Part shown: in pieces, positions 7,998-16,323 of the stretch | Position numbering within the stretch: position 1 is the first letter of the stretch | How the letters are laid out: each line of letters starts with the position of its first letter | DNA from: Fulvivirga ligni | GTDB lineage: Bacteria > Bacteroidota > Bacteroidia > Cytophagales > Cyclobacteriaceae | Assembly: GCF_021389935.1 (NCBI RefSeq) | Contig: NZ_CP089979.1 | Location: 539,001-603,000, forward strand | Length of the DNA: 64,000 nt | Reading direction: 5' to 3' | Translations under genes and position numbers: made by a program | The notes under the pieces: model-generated | The model's input: the letters and a program-made list of their open reading frames with translations, nothing else | Databases searched by the model: none | Told to the model about the DNA's origin: nothing

Positions 7998-8960
7998 CTA
8001 TTTAAAATAGTGATAATATCGAGTTTTTGTTGTAATACCAACCGGACCTTGCCAAATTCCTCCCGAAAGACCTAAATCTTCCACTTCTACGGTAATTATA
8101 TTCATTTCACCCGGTACCAACAGGCCTTCTGGTATCTCATAAACTCTCATAATACTGTAAGATGAGCTTTCACCAAACCAGCGATTATCCTTTGTTTCGC
8201 CCAATAAGCGACCATTGAGATAAGTTTTATCAAAATCATCAATGCGCCCCATGAGTAGCACAAGGTTATCAGAATCTAAATTTGCTGGTGTTTTAAACAC
8301 CTTTTTATAAGTAGCATAGCCATCATAGTTATCATAGCCCTGGCTCTCCCACGGTATTGGCACCATGATCTCATTCCAATTCAGGCCATTGCCATCCAGG
8401 TGAACTCCCTGCTTGAATGACCAAAGGCCATGTAAGTCCAGCAATAATGACGCCTTGTACGGCGAACTATAAATTCCAATGTTACCGGCTACTATACCAC
8501 CAGTGCCTACCACATCAAAAATGCGAATAGCGATAAGGTTATCACCCTCATAGTTAATATACTGGCTTGGTAGAACATAAATCCTTTCGGCGTTATGTGC
8601 TGTTTTAAACTTTGGCGGAAAATAACCTGAGAAGCCAATCATTCTTCCATTAAAATAAACCTGATCTACGTCATCTACATATCCCAGGTGCAGATATAGA
8701 TTCTCTCCCTTAGGAAGTTTAGTGCCATCAATACTTTTACGGTACCAGGCGTAGCCATCATAGCCATGAAAGCCTTGATCCTCCCAGTTACCTGGTACAT
8801 TTAAATTTTCCCATAAATTATCATTGTAGGTTGGAGAAGACCAATCAGAACGATCGCCTATAGAAAATTTCCATGCTCCGGACATGTCCAAAATTCTATC
8901 CTGAGATAGTGCTGGCACTGTGACCAGAAAGAGCATGATGATGATAATTATCTGACGCAA
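7998..8960 (-). CDS. Exported protein with two GH2-type sugar-binding domains
   Basis: A 320-residue protein with a signal peptide (MRQIIIIIMLFLVTVPALS). It consists of two tandem copies of the beta-galactosidase-type sugar-binding jelly roll. The copies can be aligned by eye: LDMSGAWKF / LDLHGLWSF, then NVPGNWEDQGFHGYDGYAWY / VPIPWESQGYDNYDGYATY, then YFNGRMIG / YLNGRLLG. There is no TIM-barrel catalytic domain, so it is not itself a GH2 hydrolase. It is likely a carbohydrate-binding or structural exported protein. It has no obvious polysaccharide-utilisation neighbours. Confidence 0.75.
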   Translation of the reverse strand: MRQIIIIIMLFLVTVPALSQDRILDMSGAWKFSIGDRSDWSSPTYNDNLWENLNVPGNWEDQGFHGYDGYAWYRKSIDGTKLPKGENLYLHLGYVDDVDQVYFNGRMIGFSGYFPPKFKTAHNAERIYVLPSQYINYEGDNLIAIRIFDVVGTGGIVAGNIGIYSSPYKASLLLDLHGLWSFKQGVHLDGNGLNWNEIMVPIPWESQGYDNYDGYATYKKVFKTPANLDSDNLVLLMGRIDDFDKTYLNGRLLGETKDNRWFGESSSYSIMRVYEIPEGLLVPGEMNIITVEVEDLGLSGGIWQGPVGITTKTRYYHYFK

Positions 8961-9048
8961 TCTATTTTTACTTTGGTTATAAAGTTAAGGGGTTCTTAAC
9001 TCTTTTCAGAATCTTGAACCCCAAACCTCACATGTATTCTTAAGAAAA

Positions 9049-9450
9049 TCAGTTCTTTACTATAGCCTGACCCACAGGAAGATAGTCGTTCCAGTAATCG
9101 ACCCATATTTTGGAATCTGTCATTGAAAAATCATAAGCAATAGTGCTGTATTTATCTGTAAACTCAATTTTGTAGTTGCCGTCTTTCAGTTTTTTAAGAT
9201 CAAAATGCTTTACAAAGCCCTTTTTAAACCTGCTATCTCTCAGAGTTTCTTTGTACAATAACCCGAATTGATCGGAGATCTTAATTTCCACCTTTTTAGC
9301 ATTAGGGTTATAGTAGAACACCTTCATAACGGCGTCCTGATCATAAGGTAAAACTTTGGCCGCAGTTTCCTGAGCCGATGACATAGTTACTGCTGCACAA
9401 GTAAAGAATACTGCAGCCAGTATGATTTTTAGTGTGTTGTTAGTCTTCAT
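9049..9450 (-). CDS. Small secreted protein with a beta-sandwich-like fold
   Basis: A 133-residue protein with a signal peptide (cleavage near SSAQE). The mature part of about 105 residues has alternating strands with the pattern VEIKISDQFGLLYKE and LKDGNYKIEFTDKY. This resembles the Ig-like strand pattern seen in Bacteroidota exported proteins and type 9 sorting-domain-like modules, where a phrase of the type 'G.Y.i.f' recurs. It is not recognised beyond that. Long stretches between it and its neighbours suggest its own promoter. Confidence 0.6.
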   Translation of the reverse strand: MKTNNTLKIILAAVFFTCAAVTMSSAQETAAKVLPYDQDAVMKVFYYNPNAKKVEIKISDQFGLLYKETLRDSRFKKGFVKHFDLKKLKDGNYKIEFTDKYSTIAYDFSMTDSKIWVDYWNDYLPVGQAIVKN

Positions 9451-9571
9451 GGTTATTTATGTTATTGACCTAAATGTGTGTATAAGAGCAATAACGGCAC
9501 TTTTTAACCTGAAGATGTCACACCTTAGTAAAGTGATGTAAAAGAATGTAACAAGATGTGAAGGTTGGTTT

Positions 9572-10249
9572 TTATAAGATCATTTTGTAACCTGATCCAT
9601 GTACTGTGAGTACAATCCGAGGATTATTGGGGTTGTCTTCTACCTTCTGTCTGATCCTTACCATGAAATTATCAACCGTGCGGGTGGTGGGTTGTTCTTC
9701 ATAACCCCACACATTTTCTAGTAGCTCATACCTACTCACCAGCTGATTTCTATGACTATATAAATAATGAAGTACTTCAAATTCCTTATGCGAAATCTTC
9801 ACTTCCTCATCTCCATCAAAAGCCTGATAGTTCTCAAAATTCACCTTCAGTTTACCAATAAATATATTCTGGCCGGTTTGGGTACTTACGTTACGTCTAA
9901 GGATAGCCTTTACCCGAGCTAATAATTCGCGAACGCTAAAAGGTTTGGTAACATAGTCATCAGCCCCCAATTCAAGTCCAAGAACTTTATCTATCTCCTC
10001 ACCCTTGGCCGTAAGTAAAATTATTGGAGTAGTAATGTTTTGTTTCCTAACACTTTTACAGATGTCAAGGCCTGAGATTTTCGGCAGCATTATATCTAAT
10101 ATCACCAGATCATAAACACCTGAAGTAAGCTTATCATAGCCTTCCTGACCATCTTTGGCCATATCTACCTGATAGCCTTCAAACTCCAGATTATCTTTAA
10201 GACCCAAGCGCATATCGGGTTCATCTTCTATGATTAAAATAGATGACAT
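9572..10249 (-). CDS. OmpR-family response regulator
   Basis: A 225-residue protein. Residues 1-120 form a receiver (IIEDEP acidic pocket, phospho-acceptor Asp in DLVILDIMLP near residue 52, Lys in DDYVTKPF). Residues 130-225 form a winged-helix DNA-binding domain (SHKEFEVLHYL, VDNFMVRIRQKVED, VHGSGYKM). It acts in the cytoplasm as the output of the kinase encoded 10 nt upstream. Regulon unknown. Confidence 0.95.
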   Translation of the reverse strand: MSSILIIEDEPDMRLGLKDNLEFEGYQVDMAKDGQEGYDKLTSGVYDLVILDIMLPKISGLDICKSVRKQNITTPIILLTAKGEEIDKVLGLELGADDYVTKPFSVRELLARVKAILRRNVSTQTGQNIFIGKLKVNFENYQAFDGDEEVKISHKEFEVLHYLYSHRNQLVSRYELLENVWGYEEQPTTRTVDNFMVRIRQKVEDNPNNPRIVLTVHGSGYKMIL

Positions 10250-10259
10250 TGGCTGAATA

Positions 10260-11813
10260 TTACTGTTTTAATGGTAAATATACAGTGAATAGCGCTCCTT
10301 TTTTCAACTCACTTTTCACGTCTATTTTACCTTTATGTTTATCTACAATTTGTTTAACTAGCGATAACCCTAAACCCGTACCCTTGCTTTTGGCAATATC
10401 ACCAGAGGGCACTCTGTAAAACTTGTCAAAAATATACTTTTGATCTTTTTTAGAAATGCCATTACCATAGTCCTGGACACTTAAAAAGGCATACGATCCT
10501 GAAGTGCCTGTGGTTATATCTATTCGCTTGCTTTCGCCACTATATTTTACTGCATTATCTATCAGATTACCAATCACTTCTATCATGGCCTCTTTATCTG
10601 CCTCAATAAATAAATTATCTTCAGGGTGAAACCTGCAGTCAAAGTCATTACTTTCCAAATGGTAGTGATATGTTTCTATCACCTCTCTCACGGCTACATT
10701 CAGATCCATTTTATTGAAATGAAGATCCGCCTTCTTAGCTTCAAGCCTGGAAAAATTAAGTATTTTATTCACAATACCTGAAAGTCTACCTGTTTCACGA
10801 CTTATGATTCTATAATATTCATTCCGCTTCTCTTCACTAGTGACCCTGCCAAGCTCCAGCGTTTCCGCAAACATACTTATCAAAGAAAGCGGCGTTCTGA
10901 TCTCATGAGATACATTTGAAATAAAATCCGATTTAGTCTCCGCTAACCTGATCTCTTTTTTCACATATCTAAAGACTATCCACACCGCGAGTATTAAAAC
11001 CAGATCTAGGGTAAGTATAAGAAAGAGGTTAAAGTCGGTTCTTTCTTTTACGATCTTATCTATAGATTTTCCCTTGAGGCTAATGCCTAGATAGTATTCT
11101 GGAAATATCCAGAAGTCATTGGTTACGGCTCTGGCAGTTTTTTGAACATTGGCCAATGTATCAATTGTAGTATAAATAATTCGGTTATTTTCTTTCTTGA
11201 AGGCTGTAATCAAAAACCTATCTTCTGCCACCGTTTGAATTTTTGGCCGCAGCATATTGATGATAAAATCCTCTGGATTTATCACCACGCCACAAACAGA
11301 TTTTCCATGCAGTGGCTTATCTAATATGAAAAGTAAAATAGCTAGATTTTCAAAATTAGGAAGTCTTGCATCCAAAGGTTCTATCTTTTGAAAACCCACC
11401 TCCTTGTAACGCTTGAGCCGATCTATTTCTGCTGTATGTTCTCTGATGAGAGCGTCAATATTCGCGCTGAGATCGGAATTACCCAGAGGCATATCAGCTA
11501 TTATTTTGGGTGCTTCGCCACCCGCGCTATCTACAAAGAAGATGAATGATATACTTGTAGAATGTAATATTTCCTCAAAGCCCAGACTATCCAGCACATC
11601 CTGTTGAGATTCTATTTTGGAAATCCAGCTGCTGGTTACATCATCAGAATACTGGTTTACGGAAAATAATATTGCGTCTAGCTGCTTCTGATATATTTGA
11701 TTAATTACCTCCTCATCTTTGGTCATAGAGGAGATTTCATACACTGAGTAAAACAGTGCTGGTATTAGGAATACCAATAACAATATAAGGCCGGCTTTTC
11801 GTGTAGGGTTCAA
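10260..11813 (-). CDS. Two-component sensor histidine kinase
   Basis: A 517-residue membrane kinase with a TM helix at about 9-28, a periplasmic domain of about 230 residues, and a second TM near 262-282. HisKA follows with the H-box FISNVSHEIRTPL, then HATPase_c (N-box NLIDNAVKYSG, G-boxes DYGNGI and GTGLGLSLVK). The cognate OmpR-type regulator gene is 10 nt downstream. The start is TTG, lying only 6 nt after a hairpin that follows the desaturase gene; the RK-then-hydrophobic N-terminus makes this start natural, but no ATG is available. The ligand is unknown. Confidence 0.93.
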   Translation of the reverse strand: MNPTRKAGLILLLVFLIPALFYSVYEISSMTKDEEVINQIYQKQLDAILFSVNQYSDDVTSSWISKIESQQDVLDSLGFEEILHSTSISFIFFVDSAGGEAPKIIADMPLGNSDLSANIDALIREHTAEIDRLKRYKEVGFQKIEPLDARLPNFENLAILLFILDKPLHGKSVCGVVINPEDFIINMLRPKIQTVAEDRFLITAFKKENNRIIYTTIDTLANVQKTARAVTNDFWIFPEYYLGISLKGKSIDKIVKERTDFNLFLILTLDLVLILAVWIVFRYVKKEIRLAETKSDFISNVSHEIRTPLSLISMFAETLELGRVTSEEKRNEYYRIISRETGRLSGIVNKILNFSRLEAKKADLHFNKMDLNVAVREVIETYHYHLESNDFDCRFHPEDNLFIEADKEAMIEVIGNLIDNAVKYSGESKRIDITTGTSGSYAFLSVQDYGNGISKKDQKYIFDKFYRVPSGDIAKSKGTGLGLSLVKQIVDKHKGKIDVKSELKKGALFTVYLPLKQ

Positions 11814-11819
11814 ATGAAA

Positions 11820-11859
11820 ACTGCTAAACTCTCCATATAAATATAGAAAGTTTAGCAGT
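11820..11859 (-). terminator. Hairpin between the desaturase and kinase genes
   Basis: Perfect 11-bp stem (ACTGCTAAACT with AGTTTAGCAGT), 18-nt loop. On the minus strand it is followed by TTTCAT and then the TTG start of the sensor kinase, so it could terminate desaturase transcripts and also influence kinase initiation. Confidence 0.55.
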
Positions 11860-11901
11860 ATTTTAAGTTTTTAATCGGCTAATAGCCAAATAATGTGTGT
11901 T

Positions 11902-12849
11902 TTATGCAGATTTCTGAATCGGTTCTTCTTTTTCTGCACCTTGATATTTCATTCTAAGCTCTTTAGCATGATCCATATTTTTGGAATGCAGAATGTGCTT
12001 AGGCACACCTCTTAGATCCCAGATAAGACCTAACCAGCTAAAAAGTTTTAAGCCATAATAGGTAATGTCTATTTCCCACCAGAAAAATCCGTTTCTGGCT
12101 GATACTTGATAGTAATGGTGGTTATTATGCCATCCTTCACCAAGTGTTAATAAAGCTAACCAAAGGCTGTTCTTTGACTCATCGCCTGACTCATATCTTT
12201 GTTTGCCAAACTTGTGCATGATAGAGTTAATCGAGAAAGTACCGTGATAAAGAATAACTGTACTTAAGAAAAAGCCTATAAATAAGGTAGATAAGCCGTA
12301 ATGCGTGAACAATAACCAAGGGCTACCACCATTCACCCAGGCACCTGTCATGGTTACACCTAAAGCTAATAATAATGGTGGAATGAAATGATACTTGTTC
12401 AACCATACCAACTCAGGGTATTTAGCATAATCACCTATGGTTTTAAAATCAGTTTCTTTATAATCAGGGCCGATAATCCAACCAATGTGAGAGTACCAGA
12501 AACCATATAACTTCATTGAGTGCGGATCTGCCGGAGTATCACTATGTCTGTGGTGATGTCTGTGGTGAGCCGCCCACCATAAAGCTCCTTTTTGAGCAGA
12601 AGTTTGTGCCATAAAGGCAATTACAAACTGAAACCAGCGCGATGTTTTATATGATTTATGAGAAAAATATCTATGATAGCCTCCCGTGATCCAAAACATG
12701 CGGAAGAAATACAATACTGCACATACTATCCAATCAAACAACGTTGCTCCTGTAAATATTGCTGCTAATGGCAACAAATGAACAAGGGCAAAAGAAAGCT
12801 CCTGCTTCAGGATAGGTTTACTTCTTTTTTCTAAAACTACTTCTGACAT
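11902..12849 (-). CDS. Acyl-CoA delta-9 desaturase
   Basis: A 315-residue integral-membrane di-iron desaturase. The three histidine clusters that bind the iron pair are all present: HRYFSH (about 60), HHRHHHRHSD (about 95) and HNNHHYY (about 240). Four hydrophobic helices are seen around them. The family introduces a double bond into acyl-CoA or acyl-lipid chains, raising membrane fluidity. A TAnnTTTG promoter box lies 24 nt upstream of the ATG. The gene is followed by a hairpin that separates it from the sensor kinase unit. Confidence 0.93.
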   Translation of the reverse strand: MSEVVLEKRSKPILKQELSFALVHLLPLAAIFTGATLFDWIVCAVLYFFRMFWITGGYHRYFSHKSYKTSRWFQFVIAFMAQTSAQKGALWWAAHHRHHHRHSDTPADPHSMKLYGFWYSHIGWIIGPDYKETDFKTIGDYAKYPELVWLNKYHFIPPLLLALGVTMTGAWVNGGSPWLLFTHYGLSTLFIGFFLSTVILYHGTFSINSIMHKFGKQRYESGDESKNSLWLALLTLGEGWHNNHHYYQVSARNGFFWWEIDITYYGLKLFSWLGLIWDLRGVPKHILHSKNMDHAKELRMKYQGAEKEEPIQKSA

Positions 12850-12872
12850 CTTTTGTCAATTAAAATGGATTG

Positions 12873-12880
12873 CAAAATTA
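12873..12880 (-). promoter_or_regulatory. Promoter -7 box of the desaturase gene
   Basis: Minus-strand TAATTTTG matches the Bacteroidota -7 consensus TAnnTTTG exactly, 23 nt before the ATG. No clear -33 TTG was seen at the usual spacing. Confidence 0.5.
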
Positions 12881-12978
12881 AGCATTAAAATTATATACTC
12901 ATTTGAACATGATAATAATCATAAATTATGAGCACATGCATAACCAAAAACAGAAGCTAAAAATAAACGTTCCTTTGG

Positions 12979-15555
12979 TTAATTATTTTTTTCTAAAACT
13001 GTCTTTAACTCATTGAGTTTGAGCAAGGCTTCTACCGGAGAAATGGTATTGATATCCAGCATTTCAAGCATACCCTTTATTTCTTTAAAACGAGGATCAG
13101 CCTCAAACAAGTTCATTTGGAAGTTAGCTTTTGGCACCTCTTCCAGTTTTTTCCTTGTATCGTTCTTATGTTTATCCTTTTCCAGGAAGTGCATAATCTC
13201 ATTGGCGCGAATTACTACCTGATTAGGCATACCCGCAAGCTGAGCCACATGAATACCAAAACTATGCTCACTACCACCTTCTTTCAGCTTTCGCATGAAG
13301 ATGATTTTATCACCCACCTCTTTTACAGAGACATTAAAATTTTTAATTCGTGGAAAATCCTCTTCCAGCTGATTCAGCTCATGATAGTGGGTAGCGAATA
13401 ATGTTTTTACACGGCTATCCGGATGATTATGCAGGAACTCCACGATAGACCAGGCTATGGAAACACCATCGTAAGTACTTGTACCTCTACCAATCTCATC
13501 CATCAGCACCAAACTACGGTCACTGAGGTTATTTAGGATACTGGCCGTTTCCGTCATCTCCACCATAAATGTAGACTCACCTTTTGACAGGTTATCTGAC
13601 GCTCCAACTCTGGTAAATACCTTATCTACAATACCAATAGATGCACTTTTAGCCGGAACATAGGCTCCCATCTGAGCCATTAGGGTAATCAAGGCTGTCT
13701 GCCTCAAGAGGGCTGACTTACCCGCCATGTTAGGACCGGTGATGATAATGATTTGTTGATTATCATTATCAATAAAGACATCATTCGGAACATAAGATTC
13801 ACCTATGGGTAATTGCCTTTCTATAACCGGGTGTCTTCCTTCTTTAATATCCAGAGTAGTGGAATCATTAACCTCTGGCTTCACATATTTATTGGCCTTG
13901 GCCACCTCAGCGAAAGAAGAAAGACAATCTACTACTGCCAAAATTCTAGCATTTTGCTGAATTTGAGTTACATATTCAGCAGCTGTTAAAACCAGCTCGT
14001 TAAATATGCGCTGCTCTATTACAAAAAGCTTATCCTCAGCATGTAAGATCTTTTCTTCATACACCTTCAGCTCTTCGGTGATATATCTCTCGGCATTTAC
14101 AAGGGTCTGCTTTCTGATCCATTCACCAGGTACTTTATCTTTATGAGCATTGCTCACTTCCAGATAATATCCGAATACTTTATTATAAGCTATTTTCAAA
14201 GATGGAATGCCAGTACGCTGACTCTCTCTCTGCTGTATTTGAACCAGGTAATCTTTACCTGAGTAAGCAATGCCTCTTAGCTCATCTAATTCTTCGTCGA
14301 TTCCATCTCTAATGATATTTCCTACCGAAGCATTTAAAGGCACCTCCTCCTTCAACTCCTTTTCTATTTTTTCAAGCAGGAATTCACAAGGATTAATTTG
14401 GTCCGCGAGTTTCTTCAGCTCATCATATTCACTGGCCTGGAGAGTGGCTTGAATAGGCAAAGTGTTTTGCATCGCCTTCTTCAATTGATTCATCTCCCGT
14501 GGGTTTATCCGGCCAACGGCCACTTTTGAGATCAATCTTTCCAGATCACCAATATTTTTAAGATTATGCTGCACATCATCTAACAGGTCAGATGACTGGT
14601 GAAATGCTTCTACTATCTTTAGCCTTTGATTGATGGCTGTGATTTCCTTTAAAGGCAATACCATCCATTTTTTCAGCTGCCTTGAGCCCATCGGAGTAAT
14701 GGTGCAGTCTAAAATATCAATTAAAGGTACACCGCCATCGTGCTGCGGGAAAATCAGCTCAAGGTTACGAATGGTGAACTTATCCAGCCATACGTATTTA
14801 TCTTCATCTATCCTGGAAATAGCAGAAATGTGCTTTACTTCATTATGCTCCGTTTCCTCAAGGTAATGCAAAATAGCACCGGCGGCTATCACTGCACTAT
14901 CCATACCCTCTATACCAAAACCTTTTAATGAAGAGGTTTGAAAATGATTTGTGAGCTTTTCATATCCAAAATCAAATCCATAGATCCATTCATCCAGATG
15001 GAAAGTGATGTAATCATCCTGCAGCAAGTCTTCAGCTTGCTTTTTAGCCGCCTTACAATAAATTACTTCTGAAGGCGAAAACCCCTGGAACAGCTTTGAT
15101 ACATAATCTACTGAGCCCTGGGCGCACATAAACTCTCCTGTAGAAAGGTCAAGAAAAGCTACACCAGCATCATGTTTTGTAAAATGTACGGAGGCCAGGA
15201 AATTATTAGCCTTCTTTTCCAGGACGTTATCATTAAAAGATAAGCCTGGCGTTACTAACTCTGTAACCCCTCTTTTTACGATGCCTTTTACTGACTTAGG
15301 GTCTTCTAACTGATCACAGATGGCCACCCTGTTTCCTGCCCTTACCAGCTTGGGAAGATAAGTATCTAAAGAGTGATGGGGGAAGCCTGCCAATTCTATG
15401 TGAGAGGCAGAACCATTGGCCCTTTTCGTAAGTACTATATCCAGCACTTTACTAGCCTTTACTGCATCTTCACCAAAAGTTTCATAAAAATCACCTACTC
15501 TAAAAAGCAACAAAGCACCTGGATATCGGCCTTTTATTGCATTATACTGTTTCAT
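12979..15555 (-). CDS. mutS: DNA mismatch repair protein MutS
   Basis: MutS recognises mismatched bases and starts repair with MutL. Counted from the in-frame ATG at 15555 it has 858 residues. The mismatch-reading motif GDFYETFGEDA is near the N-terminus, the core and clamp domains follow, and the ATPase has Walker A GPNMAGKSALLRQ, Walker B LVLMDEIGRGTS and FATHYHEL. The start is problematic. An in-frame TTG at 15615 lies inside a promoter-like box. An ATG at 15592 with the expected MAKKK-type N-terminus is out of frame by one A in a seven-A run (15577-15583). Removing one A gives MAKKKEAKETPLMKQY, the usual family N-terminus. All functional motifs lie downstream of 15555. Confidence 0.95.
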   Translation of the reverse strand: MKQYNAIKGRYPGALLLFRVGDFYETFGEDAVKASKVLDIVLTKRANGSASHIELAGFPHHSLDTYLPKLVRAGNRVAICDQLEDPKSVKGIVKRGVTELVTPGLSFNDNVLEKKANNFLASVHFTKHDAGVAFLDLSTGEFMCAQGSVDYVSKLFQGFSPSEVIYCKAAKKQAEDLLQDDYITFHLDEWIYGFDFGYEKLTNHFQTSSLKGFGIEGMDSAVIAAGAILHYLEETEHNEVKHISAISRIDEDKYVWLDKFTIRNLELIFPQHDGGVPLIDILDCTITPMGSRQLKKWMVLPLKEITAINQRLKIVEAFHQSSDLLDDVQHNLKNIGDLERLISKVAVGRINPREMNQLKKAMQNTLPIQATLQASEYDELKKLADQINPCEFLLEKIEKELKEEVPLNASVGNIIRDGIDEELDELRGIAYSGKDYLVQIQQRESQRTGIPSLKIAYNKVFGYYLEVSNAHKDKVPGEWIRKQTLVNAERYITEELKVYEEKILHAEDKLFVIEQRIFNELVLTAAEYVTQIQQNARILAVVDCLSSFAEVAKANKYVKPEVNDSTTLDIKEGRHPVIERQLPIGESYVPNDVFIDNDNQQIIIITGPNMAGKSALLRQTALITLMAQMGAYVPAKSASIGIVDKVFTRVGASDNLSKGESTFMVEMTETASILNNLSDRSLVLMDEIGRGTSTYDGVSIAWSIVEFLHNHPDSRVKTLFATHYHELNQLEEDFPRIKNFNVSVKEVGDKIIFMRKLKEGGSEHSFGIHVAQLAGMPNQVVIRANEIMHFLEKDKHKNDTRKKLEEVPKANFQMNLFEADPRFKEIKGMLEMLDINTISPVEALLKLNELKTVLEKNN

Positions 15556-15710
15556 TAAAGGTGTTTCTTTCGCTTCTTTTTTTCTTGGCCATGGGGCAGG
15601 GTTAATTTTCCACAAAGATTAACTATTTTGAAGGTTTAAGCAACTTATATTACATTTCACAAAATGAATTAACATTATTATAAGCCCATAAAATACTGCA
15701 ATTTTGCACC

Positions 15711-16238
15711 ATGAGAAAGTTAGCAAACGAAGAGCTGGACCGAAAAACGGTAGAAGAGTTTAAAGAATCTGACAAGTTACCCATTGTTATTTTACTAGAT
15801 AACATCAGGAGCATGAACAATGTAGGTTCTGCATTTAGAACCTCAGATGCGTTTTTAATAAGTAAAATCTATCTGGGAGGTATCACTGCTACTCCGCCAC
15901 ACCGTGAGATTACAAAAACAGCACTTGGAGCAACCGAATCAGTAGAATGGGAACATGCCGAAGACACCGGCAAACTGGTTCAACAATTAAAAGAAGAAGG
16001 CTATACTATTATCGCTATTGAGCAAGTAGATAAAAGCATCAGCCTTGACAGCTTCACGCCGGATAAAAACAAAAAATATTGCCTTGTATTTGGTAATGAG
16101 GTATTTGGCGTAAGCGAGGAAGTGATCAAACATTCAGATATGTGCATAGAAATTCCTCAACACGGCACTAAACATTCGCTGAACATCTCCGTGAGCCTGG
16201 GGATAACCATTTGGGATTTTTATAATAAGCTACTATAA
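15711..16238 (+). CDS. SpoU/TrmH-family RNA methyltransferase
   Basis: A 175-residue SPOUT-fold enzyme that transfers a methyl group from SAM to a tRNA or rRNA ribose or base. The three conserved motifs are visible: NIRSMNNVGSAFRTSDA (motif 1, about residue 32), FGNEVFGVSEEV (motif 2, about 125) and IPQHGTKHSLNISVSLGI (motif 3, about 148), which form the knot and cofactor site. There is no extra RNA-binding domain, so this is a short, minimal member. It is transcribed divergently from mutS. Confidence 0.92.
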   Translation: MRKLANEELDRKTVEEFKESDKLPIVILLDNIRSMNNVGSAFRTSDAFLISKIYLGGITATPPHREITKTALGATESVEWEHAEDTGKLVQQLKEEGYTIIAIEQVDKSISLDSFTPDKNKKYCLVFGNEVFGVSEEVIKHSDMCIEIPQHGTKHSLNISVSLGITIWDFYNKLL

Positions 16239-16245
16239 AAAAATA

Positions 16246-16268
16246 GGCCCGAATGACTAATTCGGGCC
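16246..16268 (-). terminator. Terminator of the subtilase gene
   Basis: GGCCCGAAT pairs perfectly with ATTCGGGCC (loop gacta). On the minus strand it is followed by TATTTTTTTA, a good intrinsic terminator for the protease gene; the convergent methyltransferase gene ends just beyond it. Confidence 0.8.
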
Positions 16269-16323
16269 CCACTAAAAACATGGCCGGTAAACTACTCCGT
16301 CCACAAATCAAACCAGAGAAAAC

